Source of the DNA: Roseococcus sp. SDR
Lineage (GTDB): Bacteria > Pseudomonadota > Alphaproteobacteria > Acetobacterales > Acetobacteraceae
DNA: 64,000 bases
NCBI RefSeq assembly: GCF_019083995.1
Contig: NZ_JAHRCU010000019.1
Span: 29,638 to 93,637, forward strand
Direction: 5' to 3'
A program made the translations under genes and the position numbers. Below are positions 8,041 through 16,954 of the stretch, one piece after another. The notes below the pieces were generated by a model. It did no database searches, had not been told where the DNA came from, and saw only the letters and a list, made by a program, of their open reading frames with translations. Numbering within the stretch: position 1 is the stretch's first letter; each line of letters begins with the position of its first letter.

Positions 8041-9132
8041 ATGCCCTTCGATGCCCACAGCTTTCCTGCCCACGCCGCCGCGGCGCCGCGCGGCGACCGC
8101 GCCAATCCCCGCGCCATCGCCATATGGCTGCTCACCGTCGCCGGCCTGATCTGGGCCATGGTGGCGCTGGGCGGCGCCACGCGCCTCACCGGCTCGGGCC
8201 TGTCCATCATGGAATGGGCGCCGCTCGCCGGCACCCTGCCGCCGCTCAGCCAGGCCGAGTGGCAGCGCCTCTACGACCTGTACCGCACCATCCCGCAATA
8301 CCAGCTTCAGAATGCCGGCTTCGGGATGGAGGGTTTCCAGCGCATCTTCTGGCTGGAATGGGGGCATCGCTTCTGGGGCCGGCTGATCGGCCTCGCCTAC
8401 CTGGTCCCCCTGCTCTGGTTCTGGGCGCGCGGCGCCATTCCGCGCGGGCTCGGGCCGCGGCTCGCGCTGCTGTTTGTCCTGGGCGGGATGCAGGGCGCGA
8501 TCGGCTGGTTCATGGTCGCCTCGGGCTTCGAGGCGGACCGCACCGCCGTTTCGCCCTATCGCCTCGTGCTGCACCTCTCCATGGCCTTCATCCTGTTCGG
8601 TCTGATCCTCTGGACCGCGCTCGGCCTGCTGCGGCCCGCACCGGTGGAGGTCATCCCGCAGCAGGGCAAGATCCGCCGGCAGGTGGTGGCGGCCTTCTGG
8701 CTGGCCGCGCTGACCATGCTGGCCGGCGGCTTCGTGGCCGGCATCCGCGCCGGCTTCAGCTACAACACCTTCCCGCTGATGGACGGCCAGCTCATCCCCG
8801 CCGGCTATCTCGACCTTGATCCGGTCTGGAAGAATCTCACGGCCAATATCGCCGCCGTGCAGTTCAACCACCGCCTCCTCGCCTCGCTCACGCTGCTGGC
8901 CGCTCTCGGCGCGGCCATTGCCGCACGCCGCCTGCCGGACGGCTTCGCCCGCCGCGCGGTCTGGGCCATGGCGGCCGTGATCGGCGCGCAATATGCGCTG
9001 GGCATCGTGACCTTGCTGCATGTCGTGCCGGTCTCCCTCGGCACGCTGCACCAGGCGATGGCGGTCGGCGTCCTTGCCGCCGGGCTCTGCGCCTGGCACG
9101 GGCTGCGGGCACCACCCGCCGCGGCACCCTGA
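8041..9132 (+). CDS. ctaA: Heme A synthase, COX15/CtaA
   Basis: A 363-residue, eight-helix inner-membrane enzyme that oxidises the C8 methyl of heme O to a formyl group, making heme A for aa3 oxidases. The conserved haem-ligand histidines are seen in WGHRFWGR (about residue 109), VLHLSMAF, FNHRLLAS and TLHQAMAVG; GGATRLTGSGLS and the FNTFPLMDG-like segment (YNTFPLMDGQ) are family landmarks. This is the longer alphaproteobacterial/mitochondrial type. The sequence ends two bases before the start of the giant PAS kinase, which implies cotranscription. Confidence 0.96.
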   Translation: MPFDAHSFPAHAAAAPRGDRANPRAIAIWLLTVAGLIWAMVALGGATRLTGSGLSIMEWAPLAGTLPPLSQAEWQRLYDLYRTIPQYQLQNAGFGMEGFQRIFWLEWGHRFWGRLIGLAYLVPLLWFWARGAIPRGLGPRLALLFVLGGMQGAIGWFMVASGFEADRTAVSPYRLVLHLSMAFILFGLILWTALGLLRPAPVEVIPQQGKIRRQVVAAFWLAALTMLAGGFVAGIRAGFSYNTFPLMDGQLIPAGYLDLDPVWKNLTANIAAVQFNHRLLASLTLLAALGAAIAARRLPDGFARRAVWAMAAVIGAQYALGIVTLLHVVPVSLGTLHQAMAVGVLAAGLCAWHGLRAPPAAAP

Positions 9133-9134
9133 GC

Positions 9135-12100
9135 ATGGACGCCGCCGCCCCCCGCCCTCCTGAGCTTCTCACGGCCCTGCCGCTGGCGCTCATGGCCTTC
9201 TCGGGCGCAGGCGGACTGGTCTTCGCCAACCCTGCCATGCATGCCCTGCTCAAGGTGGACCATGCCGCGCTCCAGCCCGGCGCGGCCCTGGCTGATGTGC
9301 TGCGCCTGCTGGCCTATCGCGGCGTGCTCGGCCCCGGCGATCCCGGCCAGCGCCTGCGCGAGGTCCTGGCGCTCGACCTCGGCCTCGCGCATCGCCGCCT
9401 GCTGCGCGACGTGGAGGGGCGTGGCCTCGAATGGCGCATCCTGCCGCTGCCCGATGGCGGCCACCTGTTGACGCTGGCCGATGTCAGCGAGTTCCAGTCG
9501 GCGCGAGAGGCGGCGGAGCGAGAGGCGGCCGCGCTCTCGGGCATGCTGGCGCGGCTGAACAACGGCGTCGCGCAGTATGACGCCGAACGCCGGCTGGCGC
9601 GCAGCAACCCCGCCTATGCGCGCCTGTTGGGCCTGCAGCCCCACGTCCTGCGCCCTGGCATGGCGTTGGGCGAGATCGTCGCCCACCAGCAGGAGGCGGG
9701 CGAGTTCGACGCCGCCGAGGCCGCCGCCGTCGCGGCGCACCTCGCCGCCCGCTCCATCGTGCAGCCCTGGCGGCATGAGCGCACCCGCCCTGATGGCCGC
9801 ACCGTCCGCTTCGACAACCAGCCCATGCCCGATGGCGGCTGGCTGGTCGAGATCATGGACATCACCGACGCGCACCAGGCCGAGCAGGATGTCCGCCGGC
9901 GCGTGGCCCTGCAGGACGCGCTGATGGAGGCGCTGCCCGTGGGTGTCGCCGTCTATGGCCCAGACCGCGTGCTGACGCAGGTGAACCCGGCCTATAACCG
10001 CATCATGGCGCACAGCCCGGTGCGCCTGGGCGAGAACCTGCGCGACATCCTGATGCGCCGCGCCATCGCTGGCGAATTCGGCCCCTGCGACCCGGAGGTG
10101 GAGGTGCCCCGGCGCCTCGCCTCCACCGCCACCTCGCATGGCTTCGAGCGCCGCACGCCGGAGGGCATCGCCACCAGCCACCGCAGCGTGCCGCTGCCCG
10201 ATGGCGGACATGCCATGGTGGTGGCCGACGTCACCGCCCTGCACGCCGCCCAGGCCGAGGCGCGGGAACGCGCCGAGGTGCTGGCCCACATGCTGGAGAG
10301 CACGCGCCACGGCATGGCGATGTTCGACGCCGAGGGCACCGTCATCGCCGCCAACCGCCTCGCCGCGCATTTCTGCGGCCTGCCGCCCGAGGCCTTTCGC
10401 CGTGGCGTGAACATCCGCGAATTGCGCGCGCTGCAGATCCAGCTGGGCGTGCATGGCGACAAGCTCTCGACCGACCGTTTCCTGGCGGAGCGGATGAACG
10501 AGCCGCTGCGCGGACCCGACCGATACCGCCGCACCAACCCCGACGGCACGGTGATCGAGATCATCACCGACAAGCTGCCCGAGGGCGGCTATGTGCGCTC
10601 CTTCACCGACGTCACCGCGCAGGTCCAGGCCGAGGCGGAGGCAACGAGCCGCGCCGCCTCGCTGCAGGCCGTGCTCGACAACATGCGGCATGGCGTCATC
10701 CTGTATGATGGCGAGGGTTACGTCCGCACCGGCAACGCGCTGGGCGCCCGCCTTGCGGGCCTGCCGCCCGAGATGCTCAAGCCCGGCGTGCATTTCGACG
10801 CCCTGCGCGACATGCAGGCTGAGCTGGGGGAGCATGGCGAGGGCGAGATCGGCGTGCGCTGGCGCCAGAATCGCGCGCGCGAGCCATGGAAAGGCGAGGG
10901 CACCTTCACCCGCAAGCGCCCGGACGGCACCATCATCGAGGTCCGCACCGACCTGATCCCGGGCGGCGGCTGCGTGCGCTCCTTCACCGACATCACCGCG
11001 CTGACCGAGGCGCAGGCGGCCGCCACGCAGCGCGCCGCCATGGTCCAGGCGATGCTGGACAACATGCGCCACGGCATCGCGCTGTTCGACGCGCAGGACC
11101 GGCTGCTGACCTTCAACCGGCTCTGCGCCACGCTGATGGGCCTCGAGGGCTGGCTGCGCCCGGGGCTCGACTACAGCGAGGTGCTGGCCCGGCAGCTCGA
11201 AACCGGCGAGTTCGGTGAGAGCGGGGCGGCAGCCGACCACGTGGCCGCCCTCCTCACGCGCGACAAGAGCGTGCCCAATACCGTTCGCCGCCGCCGCCCC
11301 ACCGGCGAAGAGCTGGACGTAACGGCGAGCCCGGTGCCGCAGGGCGGCTTCGTGCTGACGCTGACCGATATCACCGCCCGCGTGGTGGCCGAGCGCGAGG
11401 CCGAACGCCGGGCCGAGGTGCTCTCCGCCACGCTGAACGCAGCGCGCCAGGGCATCATGCTGTTCGACGCCGAGGGACGCGTGGTGGCGGCGAACGACAT
11501 CGCGGCGCAGCTTACCACGCGGGCCGGGCCCGCCTCGCTCATCGGTCGCGGCCATGCCGACATCGTCGGCAGCCAGCACCGCACCGAGGGCGCGAGCGAG
11601 GCGGAGGTGGAGCAGGTGATGCGGCAGGTGGCGGCGGTGGACCGCCGCGCGCACCACCGCTACCAGCGCCACCGCCGGGACGGCCTGGTGCTCGACATCA
11701 GCTCCGACCCGATGCCCGAGGGCGGCTACGTCGTCTGCATCTCGGATGTGACGGATCTGGTCCATGCGCGGGAGCAGGCGCAGGCCCGCGCGGCCCTGCT
11801 CTCCGCCACGCTGAACGCGGCGCGGCAGGGCATCACGCTGTTCGATGCCGACGGCGTCGTCCTCGCCGCCAATGACATCGGCGCGCAGTTCGCGGGGCTT
11901 CCCGATGCCGCCGCGCTGATCGGCCGCCGCCATGCCGATATCGTCGCCGCCCAGCGCGTCCATGAGGGCGCCACACCCGAGCAGCAGGCCGAATTGGCGC
12001 GCCGCTTCGCCGCGACGGACCGCACGAAGCCCCACTGCTACCAGCGGCAGCGGCCGGACGGGCGGATCTTCGACATCAGCTCGGACCCGATGCCCGAGGG

Positions 12101-14402
12101 CGGCTACGTCGTCTGCATCTCGGATGTGACGGATCTGGTACGCGCGAACGAGCAGGCCCAGGCCCAGGCTGCCGCGCTCTCCGCCACGCTCGACGCCTCG
12201 CGCCACGGCATCACGCTCTATGGGCCGGATCACCGTGTCATCGCCACCAACCGCATCAGCACCGCGATCGCGGGCTATGCCTCGCCCGAGGCGATGGTGG
12301 GTCAGAGCTTCGCGGAGGTGATGCGGAACCAGGCGCCGCTGGAACAGTTGGCCGATCCGGAGGCCGAGGCTGCCTTCCTGCGTCAGGCGCTGGCGCTCGA
12401 TCGCACCAAGCCGATCCGCTACCAGCGCCGCCGCACGACCGGAGAGGTCTTCGACGTCGCCTCCGACCCGACGCCGGAGGGTGGCTTCGTCGTCTCCGTC
12501 TCGGACGTGACGCCGCTGGTGGATGCGCAGGAGGAGGCGCAGCGCCGCGCCGGCATCCTGCAGGCCATGCTGGAGAACAGCCGCCAGGGCATCGTGCTGT
12601 ATGACGCGCAGCACCGCCTCGTCGCCGCCAATGCGTTGGCCGGCGAGATGATGGGCGTCCCCGACCTGCTGTCCCGGCCCGGCACCAACCAGGCCGAGAT
12701 CCTGGCAGCGCAGCGCGCCCGCGGCCTCTACGGTGGCGAGGATGGCGGCGCCGCGCAGGAGCGCTTCTTCCTCGAGATCGACCGCAGCAAGCCGCACCGC
12801 ATGCAGCGGAGCCTGCCGGATGGCCGCCGCTACGATGTGGCCTCGGACCCGACGCCCGATGGCGGCTTCGTCATCTCGGTGTCCGACATCACGCCGCTGG
12901 TCCGCGCCGAGGCGGCGGCGGAGCAGCGCGCGGGCCTGTTGCGCACCATGCTGGAGAACAACACCTCCGGCGTGCTGCTCTATGACAGCGAGCGCCGGCT
13001 GCGTGGCTTCAACAGCCTTGCCGTCACGCTGACCGCCATGCCCGATCTGTCGGAATGCCTCGGTATGCGCATCGAGGACCTGCTGGCGCGGCAGAGCCGC
13101 ACCGGCAACCTCGGCAACCCGGCCGATGCCGAGCGCGAGCGCCGCCGCCTGATCGCGCTGGATCGCAGCCAGCCCTCCCGCGGGCAACGTGTGACGCAGG
13201 ATGGCCGGGTGCTGAACTTCGCCTCCGACCCGACGCCCGATGGCGGCTTCGTCGTCTCGCTCACCGATGTGACGCCACTCGCCCGCGCCGAGGCGGAGGC
13301 GAAGCGCCGCGCCGAGATCCTGGGCGTGATGTTGGGCAATATCCGCCATGGCATCGTGCTCTTCGACAAGGATGGCCGCCTCGTCGCCTCGAACGCCAAG
13401 CTGCAGCAGATGCTGGGGCTGCCGGAAGCAGCGCTGGCGCCCGGTGCCCACATGCATGAGATGGTGGATGCGCTGCGCGCCCAGGGCGAGTACGGCGAGG
13501 CCGAGGCCGGGGAACGCGTCGCCGAGGCGATCAAGAACCGGCCGCGCTTCGCACCCATCCGCTCCCTCCGCCCGCGGCCGGACGGCACCGTCCTCGAGGT
13601 CGTCTCGGACCCCACGCCCGATGGCGGATGGGTCGTCACCTATACCGACGTCACAGAGGACCGGCAGATCCGCGGCGAGCTGGAAGCGGCGCGCGAGGCG
13701 GCCGAGGCGGCGAGCCGCGCCAAGTCCCGATTCCTTGCCACCATGAGCCATGAGCTGCGCACGCCGCTCAACGCCGTGATCGGTTTCGCCGACGTGCTGT
13801 GCAGCGGCGCCGCCCCGGCGCAGACCGAGGAATTCGCCCAGGCGATCCGAGAGGCGGGGCAGCATCTGCTCTCGCTGATCGACGACATCCTCGACATCAC
13901 CCGCACCGAGACCAGCAACCCGCCCATCGCGCTGGAGGAGGTGGTGCTCCGCGAGGTGATCGATGGAGCGGCCCGAATGATCGGTCCCGCCATCGCGGCA
14001 GGCGGCCTGCAGCTGGTGCGGGAGATCCAGGACGGGCTCCCGCGCCTGCGGGGCGATACGCGCCGTCTGCGCCAGGTGCTGTTGAACCTGCTCAGCAACG
14101 CCACCAAGTTCACCGAGGTGGGTGGCACCGTCACGCTGCGCGCCTTCCACACCGAGGCCGGGCTGACGATGGAGGTGCAGGACACCGGCATCGGGATCGA
14201 GGCGAAGGATCTGGAGCGGGTCTTCGAGCCCTTCACCCAGCTCGACAGCGCGCTATCCCGCCGCTTCCCGGGCTCCGGCCTCGGCCTGCATCTCTGCCGC
14301 TCGCTGACCCAGGCGCAGGGCGGCGTGCTCATCCTCGAAAGTACGCCGGGTGTCGGCACCACCGCCCGCATCACCTTCCCGGCCTCCAGCCTGATCTTCT
14401 GA
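9135..14402 (+). CDS. Soluble hybrid-less histidine kinase with twelve tandem PAS domains
   Basis: A 1755-residue sensor histidine kinase. Residues 1 to about 1510 are twelve consecutive PAS_7-type units of about 125 residues; eleven carry a variant of (H/Q)GIxLFDAxxRLVAxN, and each unit ends (P)DGGxVxSxxDVT followed by a charged helical linker (AxAEAxxRAxxLxAML). The first, N-terminal unit is more divergent. Then comes HisKA with phospho-acceptor His about 1539 (SHELRTPLN) and HATPase_c with NLLSNATKF, DTGIGI and GSGLGLHLCRS. No membrane segment, signal peptide or receiver domain is seen, so it is cytoplasmic and needs a separate response regulator, absent from the window. It overlaps a candidate operon with ctaA (2-base gap). 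Confidence 0.95.
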   Translation: MDAAAPRPPELLTALPLALMAFSGAGGLVFANPAMHALLKVDHAALQPGAALADVLRLLAYRGVLGPGDPGQRLREVLALDLGLAHRRLLRDVEGRGLEWRILPLPDGGHLLTLADVSEFQSAREAAEREAAALSGMLARLNNGVAQYDAERRLARSNPAYARLLGLQPHVLRPGMALGEIVAHQQEAGEFDAAEAAAVAAHLAARSIVQPWRHERTRPDGRTVRFDNQPMPDGGWLVEIMDITDAHQAEQDVRRRVALQDALMEALPVGVAVYGPDRVLTQVNPAYNRIMAHSPVRLGENLRDILMRRAIAGEFGPCDPEVEVPRRLASTATSHGFERRTPEGIATSHRSVPLPDGGHAMVVADVTALHAAQAEARERAEVLAHMLESTRHGMAMFDAEGTVIAANRLAAHFCGLPPEAFRRGVNIRELRALQIQLGVHGDKLSTDRFLAERMNEPLRGPDRYRRTNPDGTVIEIITDKLPEGGYVRSFTDVTAQVQAEAEATSRAASLQAVLDNMRHGVILYDGEGYVRTGNALGARLAGLPPEMLKPGVHFDALRDMQAELGEHGEGEIGVRWRQNRAREPWKGEGTFTRKRPDGTIIEVRTDLIPGGGCVRSFTDITALTEAQAAATQRAAMVQAMLDNMRHGIALFDAQDRLLTFNRLCATLMGLEGWLRPGLDYSEVLARQLETGEFGESGAAADHVAALLTRDKSVPNTVRRRRPTGEELDVTASPVPQGGFVLTLTDITARVVAEREAERRAEVLSATLNAARQGIMLFDAEGRVVAANDIAAQLTTRAGPASLIGRGHADIVGSQHRTEGASEAEVEQVMRQVAAVDRRAHHRYQRHRRDGLVLDISSDPMPEGGYVVCISDVTDLVHAREQAQARAALLSATLNAARQGITLFDADGVVLAANDIGAQFAGLPDAAALIGRRHADIVAAQRVHEGATPEQQAELARRFAATDRTKPHCYQRQRPDGRIFDISSDPMPEGGYVVCISDVTDLVRANEQAQAQAAALSATLDASRHGITLYGPDHRVIATNRISTAIAGYASPEAMVGQSFAEVMRNQAPLEQLADPEAEAAFLRQALALDRTKPIRYQRRRTTGEVFDVASDPTPEGGFVVSVSDVTPLVDAQEEAQRRAGILQAMLENSRQGIVLYDAQHRLVAANALAGEMMGVPDLLSRPGTNQAEILAAQRARGLYGGEDGGAAQERFFLEIDRSKPHRMQRSLPDGRRYDVASDPTPDGGFVISVSDITPLVRAEAAAEQRAGLLRTMLENNTSGVLLYDSERRLRGFNSLAVTLTAMPDLSECLGMRIEDLLARQSRTGNLGNPADAERERRRLIALDRSQPSRGQRVTQDGRVLNFASDPTPDGGFVVSLTDVTPLARAEAEAKRRAEILGVMLGNIRHGIVLFDKDGRLVASNAKLQQMLGLPEAALAPGAHMHEMVDALRAQGEYGEAEAGERVAEAIKNRPRFAPIRSLRPRPDGTVLEVVSDPTPDGGWVVTYTDVTEDRQIRGELEAAREAAEAASRAKSRFLATMSHELRTPLNAVIGFADVLCSGAAPAQTEEFAQAIREAGQHLLSLIDDILDITRTETSNPPIALEEVVLREVIDGAARMIGPAIAAGGLQLVREIQDGLPRLRGDTRRLRQVLLNLLSNATKFTEVGGTVTLRAFHTEAGLTMEVQDTGIGIEAKDLERVFEPFTQLDSALSRRFPGSGLGLHLCRSLTQAQGGVLILESTPGVGTTARITFPASSLIF

Positions 14403-14416
14403 AGGACAATTCCCGC

Positions 14417-15853
14417 ATGCCGCTCGACACGCCCCTCGCCGTCACGGACCGGCTCTTCTATGCCGGGCTCGACCCCGAGGTGGCCGCGCGCCGCCTGCGC
14501 GAGGCGACCGACGGCGCCGAGGATGGTGAGCTCTTCTTCGAATACCGCGAGAGCGAGGCGATCAGCCTGGAGGATGGCCGCATCCGCTCAGCCAGCTACG
14601 ACACGCAGCGCGGCTTCGGCCTGCGCGCCATCCAGGGCGAGGCGGCGGGCTATGCCCATTCCGGCGAGATCAGCGATGCCGCGCTGGCGCGTGCGGTGGC
14701 GACCGTGGGCGCCGTGCGGCAGGGGCGCAGCGGCAGCCTTGATGTCGGGCCGCGCGCCACCAACACGCAGCTTTACGAAGCGGCCAATCCGCTGACCGCG
14801 ATGGGCTTCGCCGAGAAGACCGAACTGCTGATGGAGATCGACGCTTATGCGCGCGGTCTTGATCCGCGCGTGACGCAGGTGATGGCCTCGCTGACGGGCG
14901 AATGGCAGGCGGTGCAGATCCTGCGGCCCGACGGGCTGCGCGTGGCCGACCTCCGCCCGCTGGTGCGCTTCAACGTCTCGGTCGTGGTGGAGGAGAATGG
15001 CCGGCGCGAGACGGGCAGCTTCGGCACGGGTGGGCGCTTCGCCTATGCCCGCGTCATCGGGGATGGCGGCTGGCAGGCGGGCGTGGCCGAAGCCCTTCGG
15101 CAGGCGCTGGTGAACCTGCAGAGCATCCCTGCGCCCGCCGGTGAGACCGAGGTGGTCCTCGGCCCGGGCTGGCCCGGCATCCTGCTGCATGAGGCCATCG
15201 GCCACGGGCTCGAAGGCGATTTCAACCGCAAGAAGACCAGCGCCTTCGCGGGGCTGGTGGGAAGCCGCATCGCGGCCCCGGGCGTGACCGTGGTGGATGA
15301 CGGCACCATCCCCGACCGGCGCGGCAGCCTCACCGTGGATGACGAGGGCACGCCCTCGGGCCGCACGGTGATGATCGAGGATGGCTATCTGCGCGGCTTC
15401 ATCCAGGACCGGCAGAATGCGCGCCTCATGGGCGTGGCCCCAACCGGGAATGGCCGGCGGCAGAGCTTCGCGCATATCCCCATGCCGCGCATGACCAACA
15501 CCATCATGCTGGGTGGCCAGCACGCGCCGTCCGAGATCATCGGCAGCGTGAAGAAGGGGATCTACGCCGTGAATTTCGGCGGCGGCCAGGTGGACATCAC
15601 CTCCGGCAAGTTCGTGTTTTCCATGAGCGAGGCCTACATCATCGAGAACGGTCGCATCGGCGCGCCGGTGAAGGGGGCCACGCTCATCGGCAACGGGCCG
15701 GACGCGCTGACCAAGGTGAGCATGATCGGGAATGACAGCGCGATGGACCCGGGCATCGGCACCTGCGGCAAGAACGGCCAGGGCGTGCCCGTGGGCGTGG
15801 GCCAGCCGACGCTGAAGATGACGGGCCTTACCGTGGGCGGCACCGCCATCTGA
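14417..15853 (+). CDS. tldD: Metalloprotease TldD
   Basis: A 478-residue member of the TldD/PmbA zinc protease family; TldD pairs with PmbA(TldE) to trim peptides such as antitoxins and RiPP precursors. The catalytic motif HEAIGHGLEGD is intact (His about 258 and 262, Glu 259), with VDDGTIPDRRGSLTVDDEGTP, the substrate-site NARLMGVAPTGNGRR and the C-terminal SMIGNDSAMDPGIGTCGKNGQGVPVGVGQP-type landmarks, so it is the active subunit. The partner PmbA is not in the window. GAAGGA lies 10 bases before ATG 14417, 14 bases after the PAS kinase stop. Confidence 0.96.
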   Translation: MPLDTPLAVTDRLFYAGLDPEVAARRLREATDGAEDGELFFEYRESEAISLEDGRIRSASYDTQRGFGLRAIQGEAAGYAHSGEISDAALARAVATVGAVRQGRSGSLDVGPRATNTQLYEAANPLTAMGFAEKTELLMEIDAYARGLDPRVTQVMASLTGEWQAVQILRPDGLRVADLRPLVRFNVSVVVEENGRRETGSFGTGGRFAYARVIGDGGWQAGVAEALRQALVNLQSIPAPAGETEVVLGPGWPGILLHEAIGHGLEGDFNRKKTSAFAGLVGSRIAAPGVTVVDDGTIPDRRGSLTVDDEGTPSGRTVMIEDGYLRGFIQDRQNARLMGVAPTGNGRRQSFAHIPMPRMTNTIMLGGQHAPSEIIGSVKKGIYAVNFGGGQVDITSGKFVFSMSEAYIIENGRIGAPVKGATLIGNGPDALTKVSMIGNDSAMDPGIGTCGKNGQGVPVGVGQPTLKMTGLTVGGTAI

Positions 15854-15913
15854 CTTGCATGCCGCGCGCGGCTGGGGCTTAACCGCCGGCAGAAAAATGA
15901 CCGGAGGTTCGCC

Positions 15914-16897
15914 ATGATTCGCCGTCTCGCGCTCGCCGCGCTGGGAATGCTCGCCCCGCTCGCCGTGAGCGCCCAGAGCTTCCCGCAGCGCCCCGTCACG
16001 CTCAGCGTGGGCTTCGCGCCGGGCGGCAGCACGGATATCGCCTCGCGCCTCATCTCCGAGCGCTTCGCGGCCAATCTCGGCCCCGAGGCGCGGGTGGTGG
16101 TGGAAAACCGGCCCGGCGCCTCCGGCGTGGTGGCGGGCGACTGGCTGCGCCGCCAGTCACCGGATGGCCACACGCTCATGCTGATCGAGGTCAGCTCCCA
16201 CGCCATCGCGCCCGCGGCGCTGGAGGGCGGCACGCCCTTCAACCCGGTGCAGGATTCGACGCAGATCGCGATGATCGGCACGGCCCCCATGGTGCTGATC
16301 GCCTCGCCCAGCTTCCCGGCGACCACGGCGCAGCAGGCGATTGCGGTGCTGCGCGCCTCGCGCCCCGAGCAATATGCCTATGCGACCTCGGGCGTCGGCT
16401 CCATCCCGCATCTGGGCGTGGAGATGCTGGCGCTGCAGCTTGGCGCGCGCTTTACCCATGTGCCCTATCGCAGCGGCGGGCTGATGCTGACGGCGATCCA
16501 TCAGGGCGAGGGGCAGTTCGGCATCGCGGTGCTGGCCTCCGCCGCCGCGCAGATCCGCGGCGGGCTGGTCCGCGGCCTCGCGGTGACGAGCCGCGAGCGC
16601 TTCCCCTCCTTCCCCGACCTGCCGACGCTGAACGAGGGCGCGATGCCGGGCTTCGAGCTGACCACCTGGAACATGATCATCGGCCCGCCCAACATGCCGC
16701 CCGCGTTGGTCCAGCAGCTCAACCGTGCCCTGGTGGCGACGGTCGCCGATGCGACCCTGCGCGAGCGCCTGCTCCAGGCCGGCGTTCTGCCCTGGGCCAC
16801 CGAGAACACGCCCGAGACCACGCGCGCCTTTCTGACCAGCGAGGTCGAGAAATACCGCCAGGTCGTGGCGCGCACGGGGGTACGCCTGGAGCGTTGA
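15914..16897 (+). CDS. Bug/TctC-family tricarboxylate-type solute receptor
   Basis: A 327-residue periplasmic receptor of the tripartite tricarboxylate transporter (Bug) family. It has a Sec signal peptide (ending VSAQS) and the family landmarks LSVGFAPGGSTDIASRL, VVVENRPGASG, HVPYRSGG and AVTSRERFPSFPDLPTL. GGAGG precedes ATG 15914. No TctA/TctB membrane genes lie near, so it is an orphan receptor that must share a permease or act in sensing. The downstream aminotransferase (57-base gap, same strand) may act on a related compound; ligand unknown. Confidence 0.93.
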   Translation: MIRRLALAALGMLAPLAVSAQSFPQRPVTLSVGFAPGGSTDIASRLISERFAANLGPEARVVVENRPGASGVVAGDWLRRQSPDGHTLMLIEVSSHAIAPAALEGGTPFNPVQDSTQIAMIGTAPMVLIASPSFPATTAQQAIAVLRASRPEQYAYATSGVGSIPHLGVEMLALQLGARFTHVPYRSGGLMLTAIHQGEGQFGIAVLASAAAQIRGGLVRGLAVTSRERFPSFPDLPTLNEGAMPGFELTTWNMIIGPPNMPPALVQQLNRALVATVADATLRERLLQAGVLPWATENTPETTRAFLTSEVEKYRQVVARTGVRLER

Positions 16898-16954
16898 TGC
16901 CAGCGCATTTACGGCCAATACTGGCCTGAACGACGCTTAGGAAAGCCAGAGACG

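Noticed and set aside
8805..14150. A 1781-codon open frame on the minus strand, opposite the PAS kinase.
   Set aside because: It is a shadow of a repetitive, very GC-rich gene: composition is Ala/Gly/Arg/His-rich with no domain, start site or membrane logic, while the plus frame has twelve PAS units and a full kinase core.
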